Shown: positions 6,156 through 14,713 of the stretch, piece after piece | Position numbering within the stretch: position 1 is the stretch's first letter | How the letters are laid out: every line of letters starts with the position of its first letter | NCBI GenBank assembly: GCA_938045195.1 | Contig: CALINC010000005.1 | Span: 1-31,361 of the forward strand | Direction of reading: 5' to 3' | DNA from: an uncultured Treponema sp. | GTDB lineage: Bacteria > Spirochaetota > Spirochaetia > Treponematales > Treponemataceae | DNA length: 31,361 nt | Made by a program: the position numbers and the translations under genes | The notes under the pieces: generated by a model | Seen by the model: the letters and a program-made list of their open reading frames with translations, nothing else | Databases searched by the model: none | What the model was told of the DNA's origin: nothing

Positions 6156-8288
6156 ATGAATTGGCAAAAAAAAGAAATAGGGCGGGAGCTTGTAAACGGA
6201 ATTAAAAAAAAATATGGCTGCGATTCTTTAACGGCGGCAATTTTAGTACGGCGCGGGATTATTGACGGCAAGGATATTTTATTTTGTCTTGAAGACGATA
6301 TGCGTTATTTATACAGTCCGTTTTTATTTAAAAATATGGAAGACGCTGTTGACAGAATTTTAGACGCAAAAGAAGAAGGCGAGAAAGTTTTAATTTTCGG
6401 CGATAGAGATGTTGATGGAATAACGAGCACGACCCTTTTATACGAAGCTCTAAAGGAGTGGGGCATTGATTCTTCTTGGCAGATTCCTACAGGAGATGAC
6501 ACTTACGGACTTTCCGTTGATGCCGTCGAAAAACATGCGGCAAACGGCGGTACCCTTATAATTACGGTTGACTGCGGCATTTCAAATTTTAAAGAAATTG
6601 AAGCGGCAAATAAGTTCGGCATTGATGTTATAATTGTCGATCATCATAAACCCCAAGAAAAATTACCCGATGCGGCTGTTATAATAAATTCTAGAGTTGA
6701 TGCCTGCGGTTATCCGCATGGGCATTTAACGGGCTGTTCAACGGCGTGGAAATTAATAACGGCAGTACGTTTTGGAATGCAGTCTTTTTATAAGCAGCCG
6801 ATTTGCTTTTTAAATGTGGTTCCTGCAAATGATGCCTACACCATAGAAGCCGTAAAACTGATAAATATGGTTCAAGCCGGAAAAATAACGGAAACTGTTG
6901 TTCCCGGTATGTTATCTTTTTCGGAAACGAGGCTCGGTTCTTTTTTGTCAGGTCAGCAGATTTTTGTCTGGGACGCTCCTTTACAAAAAAATCAGCTTAA
7001 AAAGATTTTCGGAAATGGGGTGGAATTTAATTTTTTCGATTTTAAAAATGAAGTAGCCAAGCAATTTCCAAAAATGGCAGAGATGAGTTTACTGCGGTTA
7101 AAAGAATTTTCTACAATCGGGAAATATTCGCAAGAAGCTCCCGATGAACTTGAGACCTTTATAAACATCTTTATAACATTTATTCAGCAAAAAAATAATT
7201 TTTATGGAAGCAGAGTTTCTTCCGAAATTCAATTGGTGGCACTTTCTACCCTTGCAGATTTAATGGATCTTACCGGTGAAAACAGAATTATTGTCAGAAA
7301 CGGGCTTAAAGAAATGAATAAAAGTCCGCGTTTGGGGCTTTCCGATTTGCTTGCAAGTCAAAAACTTTTAGGCACTCCCATCGGGACGGAAAGTATTGCA
7401 TGGAATATTTCACCGCTTATAAATGCTGCCGGCAGAATGGGCCGTCCCGAAACGGCAATAGAGCTTTTACTTGCGCAAACTCCGCAAGAGCGTACACAAA
7501 AAGTACGGGAAATTCTTAAAATGAACGAAGAGAGGAAGCAGCTTGGTACCGAAGGCTGGGAAACTGCAATTCCTATAGCGCGGGAAAGTTTAAGCGAATA
7601 TAATGAGAAACTGGTAGTTGCCGTAAGCGATAAATTTCACAGAGGAATAACGGGCATCCTTTCAGGCAGGCTTGCAGAATATTTTAACGTGCCTGCTATT
7701 GCCGTTTGTCTTATGCCGGACGGAACAGCTGTAGCATCAATGCGTTCAGCATGCGGCATACATTTATTGGATATTTTAGAACCATACAGTGAATTCTTTT
7801 TGGATTACGGCGGACATGATTTTGCCGCAGGTTTCGGCATCGAGCAAAAAAAACTGCCTCAGTTTTTGGAAGAATTAAAAAAATTTTGCCGCGTTATGCA
7901 ATTTGACGCAGACGGTGAAGAAGAAACCATAAATATTGATGCGGAACTTCCCTACGAATATTTAACACCCGATATTCTTAAAGTGATAGACAAATTCGAG
8001 CCTTACGGTTCAGGGTTCCCCCAACTTACTTTTTGTGCAAAAAAACTTAAATTGATAAGTGCAATAGTTATTGGAAAAACCGAGCCGCTGCATCTGAGGC
8101 TTACACTGGATTGCGGCAAATACAAATGGAATGCGCTTTATTGGAAAGCGGAAACAAAATTAAACAGCGAATTTAAAGTCGGAGATTATGTAGACGCTGT
8201 CTTTCATATTTCGAGGAATATTTTTAACGGAACCGTAACACCTCAAATGACTATTAGAGATTTAAAATTAAGCAGCCAAGAAAAATAA
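6156..8288 (+). CDS. recJ: Single-stranded-DNA exonuclease RecJ (DHH family)
   Basis: 710 aa. RecJ degrades single-stranded DNA 5' to 3' in recombination and repair. DHH-family motifs are in order: FGDRDVDGITSTTLLYEAL at 81-99 (metal Asps; most homologues have DYDADG), VDCGIS at 138-143, VDHHKPQEKLPDA at 161-173, NAAGRMGRPETA at 423-434, then the DHHA1 domain with SMRSACGIHL and GGHDFAAG at 552-559, and a C-terminal OB-like domain from about 600. Between the DHH motif (ending ITAVRF, 206) and VALSTLADLMDL (361) there are about 150 residues absent from typical RecJ, where these elements are nearly adjacent. The start fits the GGGG site and the promoter at 6030. Confidence 0.9.
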   Translation: MNWQKKEIGRELVNGIKKKYGCDSLTAAILVRRGIIDGKDILFCLEDDMRYLYSPFLFKNMEDAVDRILDAKEEGEKVLIFGDRDVDGITSTTLLYEALKEWGIDSSWQIPTGDDTYGLSVDAVEKHAANGGTLIITVDCGISNFKEIEAANKFGIDVIIVDHHKPQEKLPDAAVIINSRVDACGYPHGHLTGCSTAWKLITAVRFGMQSFYKQPICFLNVVPANDAYTIEAVKLINMVQAGKITETVVPGMLSFSETRLGSFLSGQQIFVWDAPLQKNQLKKIFGNGVEFNFFDFKNEVAKQFPKMAEMSLLRLKEFSTIGKYSQEAPDELETFINIFITFIQQKNNFYGSRVSSEIQLVALSTLADLMDLTGENRIIVRNGLKEMNKSPRLGLSDLLASQKLLGTPIGTESIAWNISPLINAAGRMGRPETAIELLLAQTPQERTQKVREILKMNEERKQLGTEGWETAIPIARESLSEYNEKLVVAVSDKFHRGITGILSGRLAEYFNVPAIAVCLMPDGTAVASMRSACGIHLLDILEPYSEFFLDYGGHDFAAGFGIEQKKLPQFLEELKKFCRVMQFDADGEEETINIDAELPYEYLTPDILKVIDKFEPYGSGFPQLTFCAKKLKLISAIVIGKTEPLHLRLTLDCGKYKWNALYWKAETKLNSEFKVGDYVDAVFHISRNIFNGTVTPQMTIRDLKLSSQEK

Positions 8289-8289
8289 A

Positions 8290-9132
8290 TTATGCTCGAA
8301 CAAAATCAAGAGAAGACTTTGCTGTATTGCACAAATTAAAGGCTCGTTTAAAATTATCGAAGATATGCAGTTTAAATTCTTCTGTAATATTCTTATTTTC
8401 TTGAATGGAGCTGCCGCATCCTAATCTGATTTCGGCAGCTCTTTTGACAACAGCTTTTATATCAGCCGGCATAGAATAGTCTTCGCCTTTTAACGTCATA
8501 TAAGGGGCATCGGTCTCGGTCAGCAAGCGGGAAAAATCCATATTTTTACACGCTTCTATTTGAGCTCTTTGTCCCCGTAAAAGCCCTTTGCCGATATTAA
8601 AATATGCATTTACTCCTTTTCTTAAAAAAGAATTTGCTTCAATTACCGAACCGGACCAGCCATGAAAAATAACCGCCGGAATTTTTTTTAATTTTTCCGT
8701 ATCTGCAAAAATAAGATGAAGTGCTTTTCTGCAATGAATTATAAGCGGAAGCCCCGCCTTTTGTGCAAACCTTACCTGAATGTCCCACACCTTTTTTTGG
8801 GCAGAGGAATTCTTTCTATAGGCTTCATTAAAAAGATCAAACCCGCATTCGCCTATTGCTTTTATTCTTTTTTCGGCAATCAATTTTTCCAAAAAAGGAA
8901 TTTCGGTTGTAATAGGGTTTTGCGGGTGTATTCCGAATGAAAGAATAAAAGATGATGTATCGGCACTGCAAATTTTTTCTTGCGTTTTAAACCGCTCGGA
9001 AACATCGGCTGAAGCACAAAAAAATATTTCTTTATCTAAAAGTCCGGTTTTGCAATTTATCAGTTCGGCAGCATCGTTATTTTCGATTTCTTCAAGTGTA
9101 TCTAAAATATGAACATGTGCGTCGGTGTACAT
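8290..9132 (-). CDS. TatD-family metal-dependent hydrolase
   Basis: 280 aa from the ATG at 9132; the upstream frame adds 19 residues without support. Metal ligands of the TatD family are visible: DAHVH at 4-8, E95 in GECGFD, H133 in IIHCRKA, H157 in FHGWSG and D208 in TETDAPY. These TIM-barrel enzymes act as DNases or other phosphoesterases. The gene converges on recJ with a one-base gap. No Shine-Dalgarno precedes the start. A TATAAT sits only 6 bases before the ATG with TGTACA 17 bp further upstream, so the mRNA may be leaderless. Confidence 0.88.
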   Translation of the reverse strand: MYTDAHVHILDTLEEIENNDAAELINCKTGLLDKEIFFCASADVSERFKTQEKICSADTSSFILSFGIHPQNPITTEIPFLEKLIAEKRIKAIGECGFDLFNEAYRKNSSAQKKVWDIQVRFAQKAGLPLIIHCRKALHLIFADTEKLKKIPAVIFHGWSGSVIEANSFLRKGVNAYFNIGKGLLRGQRAQIEACKNMDFSRLLTETDAPYMTLKGEDYSMPADIKAVVKRAAEIRLGCGSSIQENKNITEEFKLHIFDNFKRAFNLCNTAKSSLDFVRA

Positions 9133-9205
9133 AAATTCATTATATCCTAAAGCTATTTTTTTGTACACCGAAAATATAAATAACACCATTTACGGAGGAA
9201 TTATA

Positions 9206-9418
9206 ATGAAATTATATTCGATAAAGAGCAACCAGGGAGATTCTTCTTACTGCACAATTTTAAAAGAAAGCGAGTCGGGATATATTTTACGTATTTGTAT
9301 GGATAAAGACGGTTATCAAAAAATCAGTGAAGACTTTATCGGCAAAGACCTTTTCGATTTATGTATCAGAACCGGTTACATCAGGGAACTTATTGAAGAA
9401 GCCTCGGTAGTTGCATAA
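9206..9418 (+). CDS. Small conserved-looking protein of unknown function
   Basis: 70 aa starting at the ATG at 9206, which has GGAGG about 9 nt upstream. The open frame extends back to 9125 but that part overlaps the divergent TatD start. The sequence predicts short beta strands (YCTILKESESGYILRICMD) followed by an alpha helix (KDLFDLCIRTGYIRELIEEA), a compact soluble domain with no signal or membrane segment. No family recognised. Confidence 0.6.
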   Translation: MKLYSIKSNQGDSSYCTILKESESGYILRICMDKDGYQKISEDFIGKDLFDLCIRTGYIRELIEEASVVA

Positions 9419-9602
9419 AAATACGGTAATTATGCAGAGAGGAAACCTTGAAAATCTTATTTTAAAAAACAAGAGGGAGCAACTGTATAATCGAAAGGGT
9501 TTCAGCTGCCGTCCGCTTTACGGATACGCTGAAAAAAATTCTTTGCGGAAATTAGGGGGGATTTGATACAATCTTAAAACCGCTTATATCAGCTTTTATT
9601 AG

Positions 9603-9664
9603 CGTGGCGGGTTTAATACCCGCCGTTCCTCGTCAACACTCTGCGTCGGGGTTGTTGATTACCG
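9603..9664. repeat. Dispersed hairpin repeat, better-preserved copy
   Basis: Begins with a perfect stem GGCGGGT/ACCCGCC around TTAAT. A second arm CGTCAAC can pair with GTTGTTGA nearby. Related to 1424-1486 (shared GGGTTTAATA and TGTTGATT). Located upstream of the tRNA-Arg promoter. Confidence 0.45.
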
Positions 9665-9666
9665 GC

Positions 9667-9695
9667 TTGAATTTTTTCTCCCTTTTATATAAGAT
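9667..9695 (+). promoter_or_regulatory. Sigma-70 promoter of tRNA-Arg
   Basis: TTGAAT (9667-9672), 17-bp spacer, TAAGAT (9690-9695), followed after 13 bp by the tRNA 5' end. Confidence 0.5.
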
Positions 9696-9708
9696 AACAG
9701 TGTTGTTT

Positions 9709-9782
9709 GATCCGTTAGCTCAGTTGGATAGAGCGGCTGCCTCCTAAGCAGCAGGTCGGACGTTCGAATCGTCTACGGGTCA
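9709..9782 (+). tRNA. tRNA-Arg, anticodon CCU
   Basis: 74 nt with full cloverleaf. The acceptor stem is GATCCGT/ACGGGTC (one G.T pair) with discriminator A. The D arm contains AGCTCAGTTGGATAGAGC. The anticodon stem GCTGC/GCAGC encloses loop CTCCTAA, giving anticodon CCT at 9743-9745 (reads AGG). The T arm contains GTTCGAATC. CCA is not encoded. Confidence 0.97.
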
Positions 9783-9851
9783 TAAAAAGGCTTTTTACAC
9801 ATCAGCTATTTTGCCCTAAACCGGTATTTACCGCTGTAAAAGACCGCCTTT

Positions 9852-10262
9852 TTATTTTTTTAGCTCATGCAGGGCATCAAACGGATAAATTCCTTTTACA
9901 TCCGTTAATATCAAATTAGTTTTACAGGAGCCGAAAACTATCGGTACGTCTCCTTTCATAAATTCTGAAATAACTTGACGGCAGGCACCGCAGGGGCTTA
10001 CCGGATAATCGGCGTCGGGAGTTGCTATTGCCAATGCTTTAAAATTGGTTTTTCCCTCAGAAACTGCTTTAAAAATTGCAGTCCGTTCGGCACAGTTTGT
10101 AAGACCGTAAGATCTGTTTTCAATATTTACGCCGGTTATTACGGAACCGTCTTCCAATAAAAGGGCTGCTCCGACTCTAAAATTTGAATATGGAGCATAA
10201 GCCTTTGTTGCCGCCGAAAGGGCTGCTTCAAATAAATCATATAATTGTCTTGAAATTTCCAT
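9852..10262 (-). CDS. cdd: Cytidine deaminase
   Basis: 136 aa, usual length of the homotetrameric zinc cytidine deaminase of pyrimidine salvage, which converts cytidine and deoxycytidine to the uridine forms. The zinc-site motifs are C57-A-E59 (TNCAERTAIFKA) and P90-C91-G-A-C94 (SPCGACRQVISEF). The substrate-binding start YAPYSNFRVGAA is at 22-33. The start at 10262 has no Shine-Dalgarno. On the minus strand TTTACA, a 17-bp spacer and TATACT end only 6 bases before the ATG, again pointing to a leaderless transcript. It diverges from the next gene with a 23-bp gap. Confidence 0.95.
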   Translation of the reverse strand: MEISRQLYDLFEAALSAATKAYAPYSNFRVGAALLLEDGSVITGVNIENRSYGLTNCAERTAIFKAVSEGKTNFKALAIATPDADYPVSPCGACRQVISEFMKGDVPIVFGSCKTNLILTDVKGIYPFDALHELKK

Positions 10263-10285
10263 AGAAAGAGTATATCATTGTCCGT

Positions 10286-11446
10286 ATGTTATGTAAAGGT
10301 AAGACTCAATTTATTTTTATTGCAGCAGCTGTTTTTATCATTCTTTATACGTTTATTGCTGCAATACGGCTTAAGCAGGAGGTTCATTTTATACCGCTTT
10401 GGACTACCGATGTAAATTTGCCCGAAAAAGATTCCGCCGATAACAACACTGATGAAGTTATCGAAAAGATAGAAGAAAAGGATTTTTCGGGTAAAGAGCC
10501 TTTTTTATTTGTGTTGAAAAACAATACGTCAGGAATTTTAAATAATATGCACAATACGGTACGGGGCAGGTTCGGTTTTTTTTCTGAAGACGGAACAATT
10601 TTACGTACCGAAATTTTTAAGGATAGAATAAGTGCTTCCGCTTCTGCATGGGTCCGTTATGCGGGAAAAGCCGAAACTTCAAATATCTATTCACCTGAGG
10701 GCAAACTCCTTTTTACCGTAAACCGTGCCGGCTATACCCATATCGAAGAAGACCGAATTTATTTGTTTGAACCCGGCGGAAGCACAGTTTGTAAATACGG
10801 AAACGGAAAAGAACCCATTTGGCGTTTCTCACATACGGCGGCAATAACCGCATTTAATTCTTCGGCAAGCGGAACTATAATCGGCTACTCTGACGGAAAA
10901 CTTGTTTGTATAGACCATTCGGGCAATACGGTTTTTTCTTTTTATCCGGGCGGCAGCAATTTTCAGATAATTACCGGAGCTGCAATTTCGGACGACGGAA
11001 AAACGGCTGTCTGTATTTGCGGGTTGGAACACCAAAGAGTTGTTCTTATAAATATTTCGGGAACTCATTACAAAATTATTCACCATGAATATTTACAAAA
11101 AGATTCTCATAAACGCTCCTTTGCAGAATTTGATAAAAAGGGGAGATTTGCAGTTTTTGAATCCGGGGACGGTATAGGAATAATCGATTGTATAAAATTA
11201 AAAATATTTTTTATAAATGAATATGGTAAAATTATCGGTATCGGCTCACACCCGGAAAAAGATTTTTTAACTATTTTGTTTCAAGAAGAAAATATATGTA
11301 CGCTCGCTGCAATACGCCCCCCCGATTATGTAATCGGGAAAACAAAATTTAATGCTAAAAGTGCTTTTTTAATTCAAGATAAAGACAGAATATATTTAGG
11401 AGCCGATACGAAGATTACGGCATTTGAAATAAGGGGCTTAAAGTGA
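10286..11446 (+). CDS. Membrane-anchored beta-propeller-like protein
   Basis: 386 aa. Residues 8-28 form one membrane anchor (FIFIAAAVFIILYTFIAAI). The rest is predicted outside the cytoplasm and made of repeated beta-strand blocks of about 40 residues (for example SPEGKLLFTVNRAGYTHI, DGKLVCIDHSGNTVFSF, DDGKTAVCICGLEHQRVVLI), the pattern of WD40/PQQ-like propellers. There are no catalytic motifs. The stop overlaps the next gene's GTG start (GTGA), so the two products are probably made together and may interact. The start codon lacks a Shine-Dalgarno. Function unknown. Confidence 0.65.
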   Translation: MLCKGKTQFIFIAAAVFIILYTFIAAIRLKQEVHFIPLWTTDVNLPEKDSADNNTDEVIEKIEEKDFSGKEPFLFVLKNNTSGILNNMHNTVRGRFGFFSEDGTILRTEIFKDRISASASAWVRYAGKAETSNIYSPEGKLLFTVNRAGYTHIEEDRIYLFEPGGSTVCKYGNGKEPIWRFSHTAAITAFNSSASGTIIGYSDGKLVCIDHSGNTVFSFYPGGSNFQIITGAAISDDGKTAVCICGLEHQRVVLINISGTHYKIIHHEYLQKDSHKRSFAEFDKKGRFAVFESGDGIGIIDCIKLKIFFINEYGKIIGIGSHPEKDFLTILFQEENICTLAAIRPPDYVIGKTKFNAKSAFLIQDKDRIYLGADTKITAFEIRGLK

Positions 11447-12315
11447 AAAAATATATAATTTTTTTTAGTTTTTTTGTTGTAATATATTTTATTCCGGTTT
11501 ATGCGCTTTCATGGCCTGCCGATATTATCAATTTTCTTTCATTTTTCGGACAAGCCGAAGAACCGAATAGAGAATTTTCTCAAGGGCTTATTTTAAAAGA
11601 TGCCGGTACCGTGCGCGTTGCAAATTACGGCAGGCATTTAATTTCTATTGAAACAGAAGACGACTTTAGAACTTTTCCGAGTACTCTCGGCGATGCTGCC
11701 ATTTTTGTGCATGATGACGGAATGCAGACAATTTATTCAAATTTACGGGATAGTATGCTTTTTGCCGAAGGAACAAAAATTGAAATGGGATCGGTAATAG
11801 GGCAGACCGGCGCATCGGCTTGGTGTGAAGAAAATGCTTTGATTTTTCAAGTAATTGATACTAAAAATAACGCCTTTATCAATCCGCTTCCGCTTCTTAT
11901 TCCATCGCACGAAGATGAAATTCCTCCGCAAATTCAGGATGCGGTTTTGGTAACCGGCGGAAACCGCACTCTTAATCTTACCGAAATTAAAGCAATTAAA
12001 AAGGGTCAGTATGATTTATATGCTTCAATTATTGATAGAACCGAAAAAGGCGGGATTGCGCTTGCACCGTACCGTATAAACGTTTTAATAAATGGAATAA
12101 ATATAATGACGGTGCCGTTTGAAATTCTAACGGGCGAATCGGGAAATATTTATTTGCAAAGTATAAAAATGAAAGCCTCGTCGTTATATCAAAATAAAGA
12201 ACGTATTTATTTGGGCAAAATAAATCTTACAAGCGGAAAAGTTGAACTTACTATAAATGCCCGCGATATAACCGGCAACGAAAAAAGTGAAATTTTTTCA
12301 TTTCAAGTAGAATAA
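11443..12315 (+). CDS. Exported degenerate M23/LytM-fold protein
   Basis: 290 aa with a GTG start overlapping the previous stop. The N-terminus is a signal peptide (KKYIIFFSFFVVIYFIPVYA). Residues about 60-155 resemble the LytM (M23) peptidase fold: AAIFVHDDGMQTIYSNL, then the hairpin GTKIEMGSVIGQTGAS and LIFQVIDTKNNAFINPL. Active M23 enzymes have His in YxHL and HxH in the last strand; here these positions read YSNL and IFQV, so the zinc ligands are gone. The C-terminal 120 residues are beta-rich. It is probably a periplasmic regulatory or structural M23 homologue, as seen for EnvC/NlpD-type activators, but its partner is unknown. Confidence 0.65.
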   Translation: MKKYIIFFSFFVVIYFIPVYALSWPADIINFLSFFGQAEEPNREFSQGLILKDAGTVRVANYGRHLISIETEDDFRTFPSTLGDAAIFVHDDGMQTIYSNLRDSMLFAEGTKIEMGSVIGQTGASAWCEENALIFQVIDTKNNAFINPLPLLIPSHEDEIPPQIQDAVLVTGGNRTLNLTEIKAIKKGQYDLYASIIDRTEKGGIALAPYRINVLINGINIMTVPFEILTGESGNIYLQSIKMKASSLYQNKERIYLGKINLTSGKVELTINARDITGNEKSEIFSFQVE

Positions 12316-12464
12316 GTGCATTTTTCTCATAACCTTTTATGTTGGATTTTTGTATTTTTAAGACATATATTTTTAAATAAATAAGATTGATTTCCATACC
12401 TCTATGTGCCTTGACAAATACTGAATTTTAAAAGAGAATAACTTGTATTATCTTGGAGGATATT

Positions 12465-14375
12465 ATGACTGATAAATCATTACCGCTTATGTTACGGCGG
12501 ATTGCAAGCGAACACCCGAACCTTGATGCTCAATGGTATAGAGATGAAACTAAAGAATTTATTCCGGTAACATTTTCAGAATTATATCAACATGCCTTGG
12601 ATTTTGCCGCGGGGCTTATGCTGCAAGGCGTTAAACGCGGCAGCAATATAGGTATAATTTCCGATAATCGGCCGGAATGGCTTTGGGCAAATTTCGGTAT
12701 TTTATCGCTTGGGGCTGCGGATGTTCCGCGCGGTTCCGATGCGACGGTACAAGACTTAAAACATATTCTTTCCGTTGCGGAATGCGGGATTGTTATTCTT
12801 GAAAATAAATTTCAAGTTGAAAAAGTTATTTCAATTATACAAGATTTGCCGTCCATAAAAAAAATAATTTTGTTTGAAAATTTTGATTTTTCGGCAATTC
12901 AAAAAGATTATGCCGATATTGAGTTTTTGCTTTTTGAAGAAGTATTGAAAAGCGGTAAAATAGCACGGGAAAATAAAACCGTGTACCCCGAAGCCGAAAT
13001 GGATAAGGGCAGTCTTGACGATATGGCAACGGTAATTTTTACTTCCGGAACGACAGGAATACCGAAAGGGGTTATGCTTTCTCATAGGAATTTTTTAGCA
13101 CAGATTCCGCCGCTGCATGAACGGCTGCCCTTTAAACACGGTGATAAATGTTTGTCGGTTTTACCTGTTTGGCATTCTTTTGAACGGGAATGTGAATATA
13201 TTCTCGTGGCGGTTGCTTCTACAATTATTTATTCCAAACCGTTAGCAAGCGTGCTGCTTCCCGATTTTGCAAAAACTAATCCGCATGCATTCCCCTCAGT
13301 ACCGCGTGTTTGGGAGGGTGTATATGATGCTATCTATAAAATGATGAGGAAAAAAGGCGGACTTGCTTATGCAATTTTTAGAGCGGCGTTTGCAGTCGGG
13401 GGCTGTTGGAAAACTCAGCAGCTTAAACTCACAGGCAGAATGTCAAAGTTTAAGCCGTCTGAAAAAATTACGCATCCGCTTACCGCTTTTTTACCGGTTA
13501 TTTTTCTTTATCCGCTTTATTTGTTATTTGATTTGTTGGTATTTAAAAATATTAGAACAAAATTCGGCAAAAATTTTAATTCGGTCGGCGGCGTTTCGGG
13601 CGGAGGAGCCTTGCCTAAAAATGTAGATATGTTTTTTTCTACGGCAGGTGTTAAAATTCTTGAGGGATATGGAATTACGGAGACCGCTCCTGTTGTCGGA
13701 GTTAGACCGTCCCAAAAAGCTGTCTTTGGAAATGTCGGTAAGCCGATAGAGGGTCTTCAAGTAAAAATTATCGACGAAGAGGGCAAGAATCTTCCGTGCG
13801 GTGTTGCCGGAGCTGTTTGTGTAAAAGGACCAACCGTTATGTTGGGCTATTACAAAGATCCGCAAAAAACGGCGGAAGCAATAGATTCGGATAAGTGGTT
13901 TAATACCGGCGATTTGGGAATGCTTACGATTGACGGCGAAATTGTTTTACGCGGCAGATTAAAAGATACGATTGTTCTGCGGGGCGGGGAAAATATTGAA
14001 CCGGTTCCGATTGAAATGAAACTGCAAGAGTCTCCTTACATAAAAACCGCCGTTGTGCTGGGGCAAGATCAAAGATACTTAGCGTGCTTGCTGGTTGTAG
14101 ATTCGGATATGCTTTCAACATGGGCAAAAGAAAATGGGGTGGCATATAATTCAATTGAAGAACTTGTAGAAACTCCTGAAGTAGAAAAACTATACGAAAG
14201 TGAAATCTCTTCCCTTATTTCTTCCCAAAACGGTTTTAAGATTTTTGAACGGATTTCAAAATTCAAATTATTAACAAAGGAGTTTGAACAAGGTAAGGAG
14301 TTCTCTATAAAACTTGAAGTTGCACGGCATCGGGTAAATAAAATATATGAAAAAGAAATCGCTTGCTTATTTTAA
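12465..14375 (+). CDS. Long-chain fatty acid CoA ligase (AMP-forming)
   Basis: 636 aa from the ATG at 12465, which has GGAGGA at 12456; the TTG at 12453 lies in that site. This adenylating enzyme activates fatty acids to acyl-AMP and then acyl-CoA. Motifs: the P-loop TSGTTGIPKGVMLSHRN at 193-209, the A5-like GYGITETAPVVG near 403, and NTGDLG with LRGRLKDTIVLRGGENIEP near 485-510, the hinge region. There is a hydrophobic segment HPLTAFLPVIFLYPLYLLFDLL around 340-361, typical of the membrane-associated long-chain (ACSL-like) group. The stop codon lies inside the first hairpin of the structured repeat that follows. The gene is monocistronic. Confidence 0.9.
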   Translation: MTDKSLPLMLRRIASEHPNLDAQWYRDETKEFIPVTFSELYQHALDFAAGLMLQGVKRGSNIGIISDNRPEWLWANFGILSLGAADVPRGSDATVQDLKHILSVAECGIVILENKFQVEKVISIIQDLPSIKKIILFENFDFSAIQKDYADIEFLLFEEVLKSGKIARENKTVYPEAEMDKGSLDDMATVIFTSGTTGIPKGVMLSHRNFLAQIPPLHERLPFKHGDKCLSVLPVWHSFERECEYILVAVASTIIYSKPLASVLLPDFAKTNPHAFPSVPRVWEGVYDAIYKMMRKKGGLAYAIFRAAFAVGGCWKTQQLKLTGRMSKFKPSEKITHPLTAFLPVIFLYPLYLLFDLLVFKNIRTKFGKNFNSVGGVSGGGALPKNVDMFFSTAGVKILEGYGITETAPVVGVRPSQKAVFGNVGKPIEGLQVKIIDEEGKNLPCGVAGAVCVKGPTVMLGYYKDPQKTAEAIDSDKWFNTGDLGMLTIDGEIVLRGRLKDTIVLRGGENIEPVPIEMKLQESPYIKTAVVLGQDQRYLACLLVVDSDMLSTWAKENGVAYNSIEELVETPEVEKLYESEISSLISSQNGFKIFERISKFKLLTKEFEQGKEFSIKLEVARHRVNKIYEKEIACLF

Positions 14376-14523
14376 TCGGTGCTGTTACACCGATTAAAAA
14401 CGCTGCGAGTTTGCCTTGCGTCAAACGTCGCTTTATTGTATGCACTTTTTCACTTCGTTGCAAAAGTGCGAAAATTCATCAATCCTCGACTTTTAATAAA
14501 GTCTGCGGTTGATGAATTTTATA
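14371..14523 (+). repeat. Structured intergenic repeat, copy 1
   Basis: Order of elements: leading hairpin TTTAATCGGTG/CACCGATTAAA (14371-14398), which contains the ligase stop codon; AACGCTGCGAG; hairpin GTTTGCC/GTCAAAC; TATTGTATGC; hairpin GCACTTTT/AAAAGTGC; hairpin TTCATCAA/TTGATGAA with inner GACTTT/AAAGTC. The part from 14396 to 14523 is repeated at 14561-14689. Confidence 0.85.
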
Positions 14524-14533
14524 AGAGGGCTTA

Positions 14534-14689
14534 TTTTAGACAATGCAGATGGCATTGTCTAAAAACGCTGCGAGTTTGCCTTGCCGGCAAACATCGCCTT
14601 ATTGTATGCACTTTTTCACTTCGTTGCAAAAGTGCGGAAATTCATCAATCCTCGACTTTTGATAAAGTCTGCGGTTGATGAATTTTATA
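14534..14689 (+). repeat. Structured intergenic repeat, copy 2
   Basis: Same order of elements as copy 1. The leading hairpin here is TTAGACAATGC/GCATTGTCTAA, with no sequence identity to the copy 1 hairpin, and the second stem is GTTTGCC/GGCAAAC. The remaining 129 bp differ from copy 1 by only a few substitutions. The offset between the copies is 165 bp. Confidence 0.85.
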
Positions 14690-14713
14690 TGAAAAAAAAA
14701 TTACACTTTTTAC

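Noticed and set aside
14379..14678. 99-codon frame after the acyl-CoA ligase
   Set aside because: It is read through the two copies of the tandem repeat, so the peptide repeats itself; stems and not codons are conserved.
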